A stretch of DNA of 64,000 nucleotides from Rhynchopus sp. YZ270_cl-10 (GCA_964035575.1 OZ037859.1:744001-808000), one strand, 5' to 3'. Counted from the stretch's first letter, positions 1 through 12,389 are shown. A program made the numbers and translations. Notes: generated from the sequence alone by a model not told the origin.

Positions 1-1389
1 CACCGTCCAAATACCCTAGCAGCCTTATCAACCCTGCAGAACGGTCTGACTGTTTCGATGGGTATTCAATCGTTTGGATGCACCCCCGTATTTTGTTCTT
101 TTCGCATTCCGACAGAGTCCATCGCATGGCCGTTGAGGAGTGAAGAGGGGGAGGGAGGAGGGATGAGATGATGTTCTGTAGGAGGAAGAAATTGAGAGGC
201 GGTGGTGGGGTGGTGGGGGTTGTTTATTTTTTTGTTTGATAAATTGTTGGAGTAGTGTAGTTACCTCGGTTGTGTTGCCACAGTTGTGCAATATCCACTG
301 TCAATTTTTACCCAAAACCACGTGTTTTTGATAAAATGGAAGGTGGTGGGGGATGGAAAAAAAGTTGACTTGAAATACAACAGCCCGTGAACAGTGTATC
401 TTTGGTACAATGACCGGATGTACCGGAGGGGGTGGACACCCAACCATGCAAATCCTACAATCCATTTCGTGGTTTACATCTGAAAAAGAAAAAGGTAGAA
501 GGGGTGGGGGAATCTTTAAAAACGTTTACACGACTAACCCCTAGATCACAATGGGTAGGGGGATGGGGTATTTTTTTTTGGTGTTTGACAACTGAGGGTT
601 CTCTATTTTGAAAGGACTTTTTTTTTTTTTGGGAAATTTTGTTGTTGTTGTATACACTCCTTGTGGAGAATATTGAATACCAAGGCAAGGAGTCGTTACA
701 AAAAAAAAAAGGGGGGGGGGACGCTTGCAATCTAAAATAACAAAATAATATTAAGATGAATGAGGACTTCACCACATACACATCTATAACGCTTTTTCTA
801 GTCATTTTTTTCCCCTCAACTTTTTGGGAAGATTTTTTTTTTTTGTGCAATTTTTGGAAAAGTGAATATTGTTTCCACGTTCCTGTTTGGTTTTGTGTAC
901 GGGGGGAAACTCTATCGTTTTAACAAACTTTGGGTGAACGGAAAAAAAAGGGGGGAGGAAAAGTTATAAGATGAACCTAAAGCCTTAGTCACCTTGAAAA
1001 AAAAATGGTGTGATTTGCAAGGCACACACAAAATACTATCGAAAAAGGGGTCGTGGGATCTAGTTGGTCCAGCCCCCGGTCTACATTTCCCTTTTGTTCG
1101 CAACTGTCTAACAAGCAATATCCAGCGGGGAAACAACTCACTTCCGTAAACGATGCTGTGATGGGGGTAAAATAATAAAGAGAATAGTTGGTAACACGAA
1201 TTGAGCCCCTCTTTTTTGTGTTTTTTTAGCCATCATCAAACAAAGAAGCTAATAAGTATGTGTTTCGCGCAGACACCTGAAAACTGAACAATAACATTAA
1301 ATCAACTCATCTGCTCTTACTAATCTACTACTGTTAATCTTTGTTCCCATTGACCACAGCTATCTCGGCTCTTTGACACCCACCCTTTA
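1..1389. other. Intergenic, no gene seen
   Basis: AT-rich sequence downstream of the first minus-strand gene, with many A, T and G runs. It holds one copy of the R5 repeat (355-482) and one short hairpin of the GATGAACC family (about 970-996). No reading frame here shows the GC-rich third positions seen in the genes of this window. Confidence 0.6.
355..482. repeat. Dispersed repeat R5, copy 1
   Basis: About 125 bases share extended blocks with 35768-35872, including GTTGACTTGAAATAC at the start and CATTTCGTGGTTTACATCT at the end, with small insertions between. The second copy lies in the first intron of the glycosyltransferase gene at 33832-36511. Function unknown; no terminal repeats were found. 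Confidence 0.75.
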
Positions 1390-4300
1390 TCACCTATTTT
1401 GACCACATACCCTGTCAAGCTGCTGTCTCATGAGGGCCTTCCCTGCCTCTGCCAGCTGCTCAGAAGACGCATTTCCCAATGTCATCAGCGAAATGGGTGG
1501 TTCCTGGAGGATGAAAGTAATTGTTTCATATACTAACTATTCTACTGAATAGATGGTATAATAGGGTGCACTAAAGTAATGAAAAAAATAGAAGAAGAAA
1601 AGAAAAAACGGGACAGTAACTTTTTCGGCAATTTGTTGAATTAGTTTTTCCTTTGTAAAAAAAAGGGGCTTGAATGCGATAATACCCGATTGGATAAAGA
1701 GTCGCATCACGCATGCCTCCACTTTGTTTTTCCATCCCCCCAAAAAAAACCCCCCAACACCAACCCTCTCCTCATAATCTGGGAATACTACGGACAGTTT
1801 CTCCTTCATTTCAAAAAATCATACCTGCTTCCTCCTTTTCATCTTTTGCTTCTTCTTTGTCTGCCCCTCCATCGCCACTTGCGCACGATGTTCGATCTGC
1901 ACTTCGCTCTGCACCTCTGTCTCTCTATACTGCTCCATGCCTGATATCGACGGGGCGATGAAGGAGGGCTGCATCTGGGGCTGAGCCACTTGGTGATACG
2001 GGTGGTCCTGCTGGACTCCAGACGTCACCTCTGAGTGCAGCTTCTGGAAATGCGCCTGGAGCGGTGTGTACTGCCCCATCCCCATTCCCCCACTAGGCCC
2101 ACTAGGATACCCCGCCGCAAAATACGGATCCGACGCCAATGGTGGGGGTGGGGAAATTGGTGTGTCATTCACCCTCTCCTGCACCGCCTGCGGACTATTC
2201 GAACGAATCGGCGAAATCTTCTGCAACGAAAGCGGATCCGCATATGTGTTCGCACGCATCGGTCTGTCCACAGCCTCTTTCCTCCCTTTCTTGCCAGGCC
2301 CTCCGGTGATAGGCGTAGGCGGCGAAACCGAGACAGAGAGGGATGGGCTGCGTGTCTTCTGTTTGGCTTTGGGTTTAAGTGAAGATCTGGTGCGCTTTTT
2401 GGAGGAGTCGGTGTGGGTTGTTTCTGTGCGGGGTGCGGTTTGTGGTGATGCGTCCTTTGGTCCGACGTTGTTCAGCCATGCTGCAGCTTCTCCAACGATG
2501 TTGTCGATCTGTGCCAGTACATCGTCGTCCTCAACAGGCGTGACAACCTTCCGTCGTCTGTTCACCTTCGGCTGAAACGTTGCCCCGTCCATCTCCATCT
2601 CATCCTTCTTCTTCGCATACTGCTCCCGCCTCGACTCTCTCACCGCAGCCACCCCATAGAGCCGTGAATGCACCTCCTTCCCTCCTACCAAGTGTTTCGC
2701 CAACTTCTTCGATTTTTCAAGAATTTTTGGGTTAAATGAAGGATCCGGTATTTTTTGCTTCCGCGCAGCCTCTGGTCCCATAAACGCAAGAGGGCCGCAC
2801 CGAGACATTTTTCCGTCTAAAGCAGCGATAAAGGATTCCTTTGTGTAGTCCGCGTTGGGATCGGTGCGGAGGATTTCGGCAGCTTCGGTGAGGGCGGTGA
2901 GGATGGCAGCTTCTCGGGGGTCGTTTACTTTGGATTTAACGAAGCGGAGTGCTTCGTCTGCTTGGGCGATGTCCTGTTCTGTGACCTTGCCACGCCCCTC
3001 CACGTCTAGGAGGTGGAAGAGCTGCTCAAGGCGTTCCCTCTGGCGTTGTGTGGCAATGACGACGGAGGACCCGGTAAGATACTGCCCGACATCGCTGTCG
3101 CGCCGTGTCTGCTCCTCCCGCACCCTCTCCAGCTCTACAGCACGGTTGTTCCGTTTTGTGCTATGATCATAGAGGTACTCACCCAACCCTTTGCCCTTCA
3201 GGTCGTGCTGTCTCCGTGCAAGAAGACGTTCGTCTACGGGCTGTTCTCTTGACCATGCGTTCTTTAATTCAGACATCTCCCTCCCAATCTCCTCCAAAAT
3301 CTCAGGCCGTCTATGCTGTGCAAGCTTCGCAACGCGGGTAGAAATTGGTGTAGAAAAAGACCGCTGTTGTGGTGGTGGTGTTTCTTCGCGGACGGTTGTC
3401 CTCCCAAAGACAGGTTTGCTTTCGTTATTCCGCCGCGGTGCTGGGAGGGGCGACTGCAAAGCTGTTGGAAGCAGCCGCGTCTGTTGGTCCCGCAGTGTGT
3501 TCGTCCCCTGCCGCACTGCAGCTTCGATAGACCGACTCCGTTTTGACAGCGTAGGTGCGAAGGTAGCCTGCGCCTCTTGTTCGATGGTCTGCTTTGCCAT
3601 GGTTTTGGTCTTCTCATGGTCGGCCCACATTTTCTTCTCTTTCGCCAAATCTTGGGAATGCTGAAAAAGACGATCCCCCACCTTTTCCATTGGCCGTCTG
3701 TTTTGCCGCTTCACAGCGTCTCTCCAGGATTCAGGTTTTAATTCTGCGATGTCCTCTGGGATTCTTGGAGCTGGGTCTTTAGCGACAGTGAACTGTTGAC
3801 TATGCTTGACTGCTGTGGGAGGGGTTCGAGGGGCTTGGCGAGGTGGTGAAATGCGTTGATGCTGCACTGCTTGGAGGACTTCCGAGGCCCGCATATTGAC
3901 AGCAGCGGTAAGCTTTGTCGCTTCACTCTGTATAGGTGAAGCTATCTCAGCGTTCCCTGGTCGTGGACGTGCTGAGTATGGTTTGTTGCTTACCTCAGGG
4001 CTTCTTGACGGGCTTTTCGCAGCATTCGACCCTGCACGAGAAAACAACGCCTTCCCTAAGACACGCCGTGTCTCCCACCCCCCATTGTTGTCAAAGAACG
4101 TTTCTTCCTTGCTCGGTTTACCTCTCGGAGAAAGATCGCTGTAGAGACTCAAAAAGTCGTCGAGATTTGAGAGGATGTTCTTCCGTTCTTCTCGGGCCGC
4201 TTCCTTTTGTCTGATAGCCTCCTTTAAGACAAGCTTATCTGATAATTGATGTGCGCTGGAAACAGAGTTTCCATCGCGGGATTGGCCGCCAGATCGGAGT

Positions 4301-6856
4301 CGTTCTACTGTTTCCCTGCGACCACCTTCCACGACGAGAGAAGCATTGGCAGAAAAGCGTCCTGCAGGGCTGACTGGCGTTGGCATTCTGATAGGAGAAA
4401 CCTTAGGCTTGGCGGGGAGAGTGCTGCTGCGGTGCTTTGGTGTGCGTAGCTTGGCTTCTTCTGGAGGGATGTGCCTTTCTGCGATGACTGTCACACCACG
4501 CATGGGTGGGGCGTATTGATGTCCTGAGTGGGAGGACCCATGGGACTGCACAGAGGTCCGTCGTGCTGCAGAGGGTGTGACGACTGGTGTGAGTACACCC
4601 TGTTTGGTGGAGGCCTTTTCGGAGTCGCTGTCGACGTCGAGAGAGAGAACGGGCGCGTCGGCGGGCTTCTTCTTTGCCTCGCGGTCGGTGCGTTTGCGGG
4701 TAGGGGAAAGCTTCGCGTTTTCGTGGAGCGCTGCCATCTCACGGAGGGTGCGTTCTTCGTATTCATCGATTTCTTGAGCCTTACGGCGTTGTTCTGCCAT
4801 ACGCAACGTCGCAGAGCGTGTCAACCTGATCTCCAAAGGAGTGTCCAAAGGCGACCCAGCCTTGCTCTCCATAGTGGCAACGCGTTTGAGAGGCGGTGCC
4901 GTTATTTTCTTCGGTTTTTCCGTTTCGGTCTGAACCGCAGCGGGTTCGGGCTCAGGTACAACGATGTCCGGTTCTGGTGTTGGTGTCTGTGTGGTCAGTT
5001 CGCTTGCCAGAATGGGAGAAGGCATGTGAACGGTGGGGAGCGGTGCTGAGGATTCGGGGTGTTCCCCAGAGGATTTGCTTGACTCAGATGCGGAGGAGCC
5101 TGTGGTGTCGCCTACCTTCTCAAGGTTGACGTCAGCGACGGCCTGCTCGAGGGCGATCATGGAGCGGTCGTGCGCCTCTGCCAGGTCGTTGTCGCTAGGC
5201 ACCAAAGGCAGTGTGCGCAGGTGCTCGGGGTTTGTTGTGACAGATCCCATCAAGTGATTCTGATCCGGTGTCCCAATCCCCCGACTCACCCCTCTCGTCA
5301 ACTCACTCATCTCAGACCCACCACGACTCACATTCCACCCAGGCCCCGCTATGGAAGCGCTAATCTCCAACGCAGAGTCAGCGGTGTTCTGTCTCTTGCA
5401 CGGAGTGATGGGGGACACACTGAAGAAGGTTTCCGGTTCGTGGGGTGAGGGCGATCTTGCGCTCAATGGGTCCTGGTTAGAAATAAAATCAAACATTTTC
5501 GACAAAAAAATTGTAATACCTTTGACAGCTGGAAGGAAGAGGTTGGTTTGCGAAGAGGCAGGCTGTCAATGCTTTCACTGTAGACCTCGCTGCTGGAGAG
5601 CGGGAAGGCGGGGTTTTGGACAACCGTTATGTCAAGCGGGGGCGGCGAGGTCCGTTCGCCCTGAGGCTGCCCTGAAGTGGTCGGTTCTTGGCCTGCTTCT
5701 TGGTCTGCTGACACGATGTCCGCTGTTTCGCTGACAACAACTTCGGCTTCGGTGGCTGGGGCAATGAGAGAGTCATCCTCTACGTTGTGTTTGTCTTGCA
5801 CACCGTCATCAGATGCCGCTGAGGAGAGGTCGGAAGAGTCGTCTTTTGAAGCCTCTTCTGCAACACCCACCTCCTCCTCCCCCTCCCCCTCCTCCTCCAC
5901 AGCCACAGCCTCAGCCTCTACTTCCTTTGCCGCCGTTGCTTCTTCCTGTGCAGGTACGGCCGTCTCTGTAGCCACCACTGCAGCTTCCTCGACTGCATCG
6001 GTCGTAGGTGGGGCTGTCTCTGTCTCTGCAACCTGGGGTGGAGTCTCGACTGCGTCAGATTCAGGGGTGACAGCAGCCTCCTTCTGCCCCTGGGTCTTCT
6101 CTGCTGATCCCGTTTCCTCGGTTTCCTCGCTTTCTTCGTCTTCTTCTTCTTCGCTCTCTTCGTCCGTTTTTTCAGCTTTTTCAACTTTTTTAGGTTCCTC
6201 AGCGGATGTCTGTCCAGCTGTCTCTGCAGGTGTTGTCTCAGGGGCTGCCTTTTCGAGCACCGCATCAGATGGTGGCGGTGCAGCTGCGGCAGCGGTAGCG
6301 GCCTGTGGTTTGCAGATGATAACAACACAATACCTCTACACATCTCATACAACAATACAAAGAAAGAGAAATTGAAAGTGCAAACGCCTCACCGTACATC
6401 GGCGGACACAGACACGGTTGCTAAATACAAAAATTCTCCTAAGCTAGAGGTGCACATCAAAAAACTAATTCGAATGAGACATACCACTGGGGCTTCTACC
6501 TGGTCGGGCGAACCTTCTTCTGCATCGGAGGACGTAGAGTCGCTGGTTGATTCGGTTGAATCGCTGGCATCGCTGGCATCACTGTCGGTTTTGGGAGAGC
6601 GAGGCTCGCTGGAGTCATCGCGCTTTTCTCCTTTGAGGCTTTGGGTGCTACCACGCTTGACTGCGGCAGCAGGGATGGGCACGCTATCAGACTTTACGTC
6701 AGTTGTGTCGTCTGAGTCTGTTATACGCTTAATCACACGACGCACCGGACGTTGAGGGGTTTCATCACCATCAGGAAGCGAGTCGCTGGAGGCCAGATCA
6801 GACAAATTCCCTACCCTCCTCTTTGGCGGCGTCCCAGTACTTTCGCTGTCACTCAT
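1390..6856 (-). CDS. Large disordered protein with EF-hand-like region, four exons
   Basis: I infer exons 6856-6485, 6302-5520, 5472-1825 and 1503-1390. All junctions keep frame and all introns start GTAT and end AG (182, 47 and 321 bp), giving 1638 residues. The ATG at 6856 starts MSDSESTG; the 23 bases before it lack another in-frame ATG. Residues 1-385 are acidic, Ser/Glu/Ala-rich and low complexity. The rest is basic and Pro/Ser-rich with charged helical stretches. Around residue 1195 a segment beginning LEQLFHLLDVEGRGKV looks like a degenerate EF-hand pair. Motifs such as ATFAPTL (about 1021) and ATFQPKV (about 1346) resemble short motifs of protist cytoskeleton and cilium proteins. No enzyme domain is seen; a structural role is inference. 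Exon 4 is short (37 codons) and is the least certain part. Confidence 0.75.
1523..1575. repeat. H1 hairpin repeat, copy 1
   Basis: A 53-bp block nearly identical to 58896-58948. It contains CTATTC-TACT-GAATAG inside a longer imperfect stem of about 13 bp. This copy sits in intron 3 of the 1390-6856 gene. Confidence 0.85.
6369..6417 (+). repeat. G1 structured repeat, copy in intron
   Basis: A variant of the G1 family (core AGTGCAAACGCCTC followed by a GACGCAG- or GACACAG-like block). It lies in intron 1 of the 1390-6856 gene, in the opposite orientation to that gene. Confidence 0.6.
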
Positions 6857-7599
6857 CGCAAGGTTGCTACCATGCAATGCTCAGAGGCGATCCTGTGGAC
6901 CCCCCTTTCTGTTATTTTGAGTGAAGGGGGGGGAGGGAGGGGTGATTGAAGAGAACGCAATGCAAATGTTGGGAATGGAGGAAATATCGATTCGTTAAAT
7001 CTTTGTAAGCTTTTTTTAAACTGCTGTCACTACTTCCTGCGAGCAAAAGAAAAAGAAAGAAAAAAAAGAAAAAAAGGGAAAGTTTGCTGAAACATGAAAC
7101 CCCATAACAACTTAGTGCCCCTAGAGAGGGAGGAAATAAAATGGCACAAAAATCTCCCACTCATTTATCCATACGGGGCTAGGACCTTTTTGTTTTTGTT
7201 TTTGTTTTTTTTTTTCAACCACAAATTTTGGGTTGCAACGTTTCAACTCCCTTCCCCTCTCCCCCCCTTCCCTATTTCCCCGTATCGACCCAAAGATTCT
7301 GTCAATTTCGTCCAAAAAAAAGGGCAAATCCAATAGCACCACACCCCCCATATGGTTTGCATCTACAATAGCCGAACCCACTAAGATGGGCTTCTTGGGT
7401 CTTCACCCAATGCTGGCCGCCTTTCTTTGTTTTGTTTTTGTTTTGAACGGAACGTCTCGACTACTTAGGTCCTCTACCCCTGGCGACTGTATTGTGATAA
7501 TTATCCATCATACATAACATCACAATACAACCGTATTGTGATGTATTATGATGGACAATTATAAACCACTATCCCCCATCACAACCTTTCCAAGCCATT
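6857..7599. other. Intergenic with one foldback
   Basis: AT-rich, with A-, T- and C-runs and no supported gene. Its 3' part holds the foldback at 7497-7562. Confidence 0.6.
7497..7562. repeat. Foldback of about 66 bp
   Basis: Two arms of 30-32 bases (ATAATTATCCATCAT... and its inverse ...ATGATGGACAATTAT) separated by 4 bases. A second direct copy of GTATTGTGAT overlaps the left edge. It is probably a tiny foldback transposon or a hairpin in the 3' flank of the gene at 7600-7992. Confidence 0.75.
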
Positions 7600-7992
7600 T
7601 CATTTGAACTCTGCAAGGATAAGCCGCGTACTGCGTGTGGATGTGATGCTGATAGGGTATGTCACTGCAACGAGACGGGTGTCTTTGCTGACACAGCACC
7701 AGCCGTCCGGACAGGGAACACCAGGGTCTTTGGGGTCAACAGGTTCACGCCCAGTGAGAACTGTTGCCCCATCGTGGACAAAGCTGTTGTGGATTTCAAA
7801 GGTCTTCCCCGCTAGGGTAACACGAAGTGGTACGGCCCCCTCCCTCGGAAGCGACACCGCGTGCTTCAACGCATCCACCGCAGCCTTCCCACTACCTTCA
7901 GGCTCCTCAAACACCCCTGTCTCCTCCACAACAAGCACACTGCTCCATGCACATTGCTTTCGTGCTGCCTGGATCGCATCCGCCAAACCCAT
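7600..7992 (-). CDS. Small 130-aa protein, possibly profilin-like
   Basis: Complete single-exon frame from ATG at 7992 with context TATACAATG, close to that of other genes here (CACACAATG, CTACAATG). The length matches profilins (120-140 residues), and the pattern of an N-terminal helix, short strands and a C-terminal strand region is compatible with that fold. The clear profilin signature is absent, so this is only a suggestion. The central Cys-rich stretch GVPCPDGWCC is unusual. There is no signal peptide or membrane segment, so it is likely cytosolic. The R1 repeat begins less than 200 bp upstream. Confidence 0.6.
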   Translation of the reverse strand: MGLADAIQAARKQCAWSSVLVVEETGVFEEPEGSGKAAVDALKHAVSLPREGAVPLRVTLAGKTFEIHNSFVHDGATVLTGREPVDPKDPGVPCPDGWCCVSKDTRLVAVTYPISITSTRSTRLILAEFK

Positions 7993-8103
7993 TGTATAGT
8001 ATTGTCTGTGTAGGGGCGGGGTACTCTGTGCGTGGGTTTGAAATTAGTTGAGAATTGAGAGTGTATTGCCGATCAAGAGTCGTGTGTGTGTGTGTGTGTA
8101 TGT

Positions 8104-8166
8104 CTCCGAAAGTTGTAGCATGACCGGGTGTTGTCTAACCAAAGGCCATAATTGGTATACTTTCGT
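8104..8166 (+). repeat. Subrepeat S, copy 1
   Basis: About 63 bases from CCGAAAGTTGTAGCATG to ATTGGTATACTTTCG, repeated almost exactly at about 8772-8834 and 52751-52813. Copies 1 and 2 flank R1 copy A as direct repeats. The ends CCGAAAGT and ACTTTCG are inverted, so the unit can fold. Confidence 0.8.
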
Positions 8167-8185
8167 TGGTTGTGAGGATCTTGAG

Positions 8186-8845
8186 TCTTGCGAGAGTACG
8201 TCCAACGCATGCATTCATTTAGGAACGCCGCGTCCATTAACCCGCGTCGTGTGTGTGTGGGTGGATGTGTCCGCAGGGTGTGGGATGCTCAGGGTAATGC
8301 ACACAATTCCTCCTCAAAGAGATGCCTCAGCATAGCGTATATATTAAAGGTTTTGTTGTTGGTCATCATGGTCTTCGTGGGGCGGAGGAGAAGCTAATCT
8401 AGCGAGGCTTTTGACACTCGTCAGGCAACCAGAAGCCTGCAAGAAACACGAGCACTGCAGAATAGAAGGTGAACAGTTCACTCACTGTCAACACGTCTCA
8501 GCACAGAAGCTGCACTTTGTTGTGGATGTGGAAAAGAATGTCGGACCGCACCAAGGCACCCAAGCTCACAAGTTCAATGCAAGGGTGCTGGTTACATGCT
8601 GTCCATTTTGCTCTGGCGTGGTTTAAAAGCTCACCCCCCTGACTCGAAGTGGTGTTTGGGGCAAGCAACCTATACCGCGCGTGAAGAGTTGTTTTGTGTA
8701 TTATTGTGAAGGAAATACCACCTTCCTTGTTGCACGAGGATCGTGAGTTCAAATCCGGAATGGCAAACCTCTCTCCGAAAGTTGTAGCATGACCGGGTGT
8801 TGTCTAACCACAGGCCATAATTGGTATACTTTCGTTTCAGGGGTG
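8186..8845 (+). repeat. Long dispersed repeat R1, copy A
   Basis: About 660 bases that recur with few differences at 49966-50830 (one full unit plus two partial units) and 52238-52825. It includes a TATATATTAAAGG block, an open frame of 71 codons (8411-8626), a tRNA B-box-like motif GTTCAAATCC (about 8747) and subrepeat S at its right end. The B-box hints at a SINE-like origin, but I see no convincing A box or complete tRNA. It lies directly upstream of the minus-strand gene at 7600-7992. Confidence 0.85.
8411..8626 (+). other. Conserved 71-codon frame in R1, copy A
   Basis: An open frame without an ATG (it opens at a TTG) encodes a Cys/His-rich stretch with KHEHC, THCQH and a terminal CCPFCSG motif. 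The same protein is encoded in the R1 copies at 50403-50618 and 52392-52607. The two base differences I found between copies A and B in this frame are both silent. The closing CPFC motif recalls small zinc-binding proteins of bacteria and phages, but I cannot assign a family. It may be an exon of a duplicated gene, an element-encoded protein, or a chance frame in young repeats. Confidence 0.4.
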
Positions 8846-11429
8846 GATGGGTGATGATATTTGGTCGCTTTTTGCCCGCAAATCGCAGCAGCAGAAGGGT
8901 GAAGGGGAGCAAGACAAAAAACACACTCCTCTTTTTTTGTTGTGCAATTTGCCATGCATTTTTGTTTTGTTTTTCTTTTTTTTCTCTCTTTGTCTTAGCA
9001 AGGTTCCTCTCTTCCCTCCCCCCTCCCCTCCTCACTGCTTTCCCTTTTACTTGTTACTGCACCAGGCAACGACGTGCAAGAGGAAAAAAAAACGGAAGAG
9101 AAGGAAATCAGGAAGAAAGGATTTTTGTGTATGTAAACTGCACAGAAAACAAGAAACGAAACAACTCCTGGACCCTAGCTGTTTCTCTTTTTTTTCTATT
9201 CAGTTTCTTTTTTTTTTTTTTTTTTTTTGTTTGTTTCAGGCTCTCCGCTAGGATTTCCGATTTTGAAAATATTCTGTTGATGGTCCACGTTGGTGGGGTA
9301 CATGCTTGCGCCGCAGGCGCACGGTACGCAACTTTTTTTTTTACCAACGCCCGATTTTGACTTTTTTGGGACGTTTGAGCACTCACCTCTCCATATCTTC
9401 TTCTCCTGAGCTTTTTTGACAGGTAGAACGGGTCTGAACCACTTAGCAGAACTTTTTTTTTTTTTCTTTTTTTCCCCATTTTCAAAAAGTTCTGTTGACA
9501 ATCAACAGAACTTTAGTACCTAGCGGAGTGCCTGGTTTGTTTTGTTTTGTTGCAAGGAAAAAAAATGGGGTGGAGAAGCGAGGGGAATCACTGAAAAAAA
9601 AAAAAAAAAAAAACACAAAAATAAAAACGAAAAGCTTTGCAGCACGTCAAAGTACCCCACACCCCCCTCGTAGTGTTACCTGGTGTAGCAGAATGAACCT
9701 TGCCTGACAAACTAGAGTCATTGTAACATCTACGGAAAACGCGTACTTGAAAAAGAGACAAAGACAGAAAACTTGAATGTGTAAGAAAGTTGCCTCTCGT
9801 GCACACACATCCTAATGAGGGAAGCGAACAGAGACAATGAACCACCTCGTTTACATCCAAAGTAATTCGGGTAACTGTACACATGTATACGGTGCATATG
9901 CTCCCACAGCCTCCAACCTCTCTCTTTCTCTTTCTCTTTGTCCTTTTCGGAGAAAAAAAAGACTAGTGTTGGTGTCAAAAAAAAAACCTTTTTAAAAAAA
10001 ATGAATGTGTTTCATCACATCCGTATCTCAAAAATCGGGGTACATACTAAACAATCGGCTCTCACATTTGGCAAAAAAAAAAAAACAGGGTTCAATAAAT
10101 TGGGGACATTTTGGGGACAGACGGACTATTGCAACTCCATTCCTGAGAGAGGAGATAAGGACAGCGGGGTTTCAATGCAACTGCTGGACAGTCTTCACGA
10201 TCACAGCATCTTATAGAATACATGACGCTGTTCTGTTATAAAACCCCTCATCTCCTTGTCTCCCAAGACTCTCTTTTCCCGTTTTATCTTTTTTTTTTTT
10301 TTGAATTTTTCTGTATATCACAACACGGTTTCGATACCGTGCACTTCTGTTTTCGAAACAATATAAAAAAAGGGGGCTTGTGGGTTACACGAACCTCAAC
10401 TGTAAATGGTTGAGAAGCTTGTAAATATATGTGAGGGGACCATCCTGGGGATCAGATGGAATGGATAAACCAAGGGGAAAAAAAAAAAACAAGATTTTGG
10501 GAATGGAGGGGAGTTTACTTTTGTACAGAGAAAAAAAATGGTGAACATTTGCGATTTGCATGTACACCACCTAATTTTTGAGTTTGGCGGTGTTTGAGGT
10601 TGCTACCGGGCGTATCAAAAATGAAAGACAATTGAACACTCGACACGAAATTGACTTACCAGCGAAATATATTTTAACCATATTCCCCGTGGGTCAAGCT
10701 TTGCATCCTTTTTTTTTTTTGTTAATTTGAACAGCAACCGTGGTCTGGTTCTACACGCTTCCATATATTGGTTTAGACAGGCTCTTCACTATCCAGAAAC
10801 AAACAAGAATCAAGAAAAAGGTCGCCATTTTTTATTTTTTGAAATCGTAGTTAGTACAGACACCCTAAGGGGTATAGCTCTACTATCTTTGCCAAGCTTG
10901 TTGGCTTATATTGACATAACACTCATTATTCATTACACAAATTCAAATTTTTTTCCCATTATTTCGCATACCCTTTTGGACGGGGAGGAGGGGCATGGGG
11001 CGGGAAACAGGGGGTAGTGAGAGAAAACCACATCCACACAGCTCTTCTTCGCTTTTTTCTTTGACGCTCCTTTTTTGCGGAAAAATAATATTCAAGCAGA
11101 TAACGCCAGCAACATTGCACGGACAGTCATCGCAAAACCCGCCCACAGAAACATAAAATAAAAAAACCAAAGATGAACAGGTCAACTCTCACAGGGGGGG
11201 CATATTTTAAAACAAAAAACGGGGTTTTTTTCTATTTTCCTCGAGAAATTTACTTTGAATACAATAAAAACAAAAGGGACCTGGCAACGTACAGCCATTA
11301 CTATGTATGATCTCCACGTGCCCCCCTTTTTTTTTGTATCACATTTTTTTTTTGTACAATTTTGTCAAAACACACTTTTTTTTCTTCGACAATCACCTCA
11401 AAAGCTACCTGGGAGCAATGTTTCCCCCT
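8846..11429. other. Intergenic, AT-rich, with hAT-like MITE
   Basis: No supported gene. It holds the element at 9237-9534, many homopolymers, and a hairpin near 9786 with the GCCTCTCGTG loop motif. The segment 9900-11400 is otherwise featureless to me. Confidence 0.6.
9237..9534. mobile_element. hAT-like MITE of 298 bp
   Basis: Ends are inverted (CAGGCTCTCCGCTAGG at the left; the right end is the inverse of CAGGCACTCCGCTAGG) and an 8-bp direct repeat GTTTGTTT flanks both sides (9229-9236 and 9535-9542). CAG-starting ends with 8-bp target duplications are typical of the hAT superfamily. The flank is T-rich, so the duplication alone would be weak, but the related element at 60414-61904 shows the same architecture. 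It is non-coding and has an internal hairpin around AGTTCTGTTGA. Confidence 0.8.
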
Positions 11430-12389
11430 TTAGTTCTCTTTCTTCTCTACGCTGGCCTCGCGTTCGTTTTGCCTTTCTTGTTCTTCTTTGTTCTTCTTGT
11501 CGGTGAGTCTGTTGAAATTGAAGAGAAGCCATCTGTTCAAGTACAGGTCGTCATAGACTACTGGGATGATCGCACTTCCGTACGCGATGAGGGACCAGTG
11601 GGGCTCCAGCTTCCAGAGGTGCCACCAGTAGTAGACTTGCCAGCACCAGTTCACCGCACAGCACGAGACGTAGGTGACCAGGGCGGCAAGTGACAGGATC
11701 CTCCTGACAGAGTCGGGCCACCCCAAGAACCGCGACGCAAGCAGCATATTCACACTGTACGCAAAAATCGAAAAAATCGCGTACACCACAATCAGCCGGC
11801 ACGCATTCTCCTCCTCATAGTCGTTGCTCATCGACGCATAGTTGAACGCGATGACGCAGAGGTGGTGGAATATCGTCGTCCACTGCATCTTCCGAACCAC
11901 CAACAAAGACACAAAGTCCGGAATCGCATACAGACACCCTAAATTCCGGATTTTGACGGTCTCCCAAACATCCAAAAAGATGATATTGTAGAGACCATGG
12001 ATCGAGAACGGTGTGATCGCTGCGAGCATGCCGGATTTAATCAAATTCGCGATGGTGTAGAAGCGGTTGTCCTCTTCGACCTGGCGGAAGGAGGAGGAGT
12101 ACTTCTCTAGGAAGTAGTAGATCATGTAATAGCTTGTGAAGACCACGTAGGAGCCAATGAGGAAGACGGCACGGTGGTCGACTGCCCAGAGAACATGCTC
12201 GTTGAGGACAATGCTTGTCACCAAGGTGACTGTTGCCATGATGGATATGACAGCAGTCGCAGGGGCGGCGTTGATCTGCCCCTGGATGTCCAGCTCGCGG
12301 CATCCGCTCAGAATCGTGCGTTCAAAGATGGACGACGCTGCCTGCTTCTTCTTCGCCTCTTCGGCAACATTCTTCTCCGCTTCCGGCAT
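11430..12389 (-). CDS. TLC-domain multi-pass membrane protein
   Basis: A 319-residue single-exon gene. After a charged N-terminus (about 1-45) come six to seven hydrophobic segments. The core matches the TRAM-LAG1-CLN8 (TLC) family: an HH pair in TTIFHHLCVI (about 170-180), a Trp/Tyr-rich later helix, and a charged tail with many Lys/Glu. Length and the lack of a homeobox or the ceramide-synthase LAG1 motif suit the TLCD/TMEM56-like branch rather than a classic ceramide synthase. TLC proteins act in the ER or plasma membrane in lipid handling. The substrate cannot be told from sequence. The start at 12389 is the first ATG of the frame. Confidence 0.85.
   Translation of the reverse strand: MPEAEKNVAEEAKKKQAASSIFERTILSGCRELDIQGQINAAPATAVISIMATVTLVTSIVLNEHVLWAVDHRAVFLIGSYVVFTSYYMIYYFLEKYSSSFRQVEEDNRFYTIANLIKSGMLAAITPFSIHGLYNIIFLDVWETVKIRNLGCLYAIPDFVSLLVVRKMQWTTIFHHLCVIAFNYASMSNDYEEENACRLIVVYAIFSIFAYSVNMLLASRFLGWPDSVRRILSLAALVTYVSCCAVNWCWQVYYWWHLWKLEPHWSLIAYGSAIIPVVYDDLYLNRWLLFNFNRLTDKKNKEEQERQNEREASVEKKEN

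Noticed and set aside
5677-6375. 232-residue plus-strand Ser/Ala-rich frame
   Set aside because: Mirror of exon 2 of the minus-strand gene; low complexity on both strands, and splice sites fit the minus strand.
8740-8800. tRNA gene in the R1 repeat
   Set aside because: GTTCAAATCC looks like a B box, but the T stem does not pair and no acceptor stem or A box can be found, so it is at most a tRNA-derived remnant.
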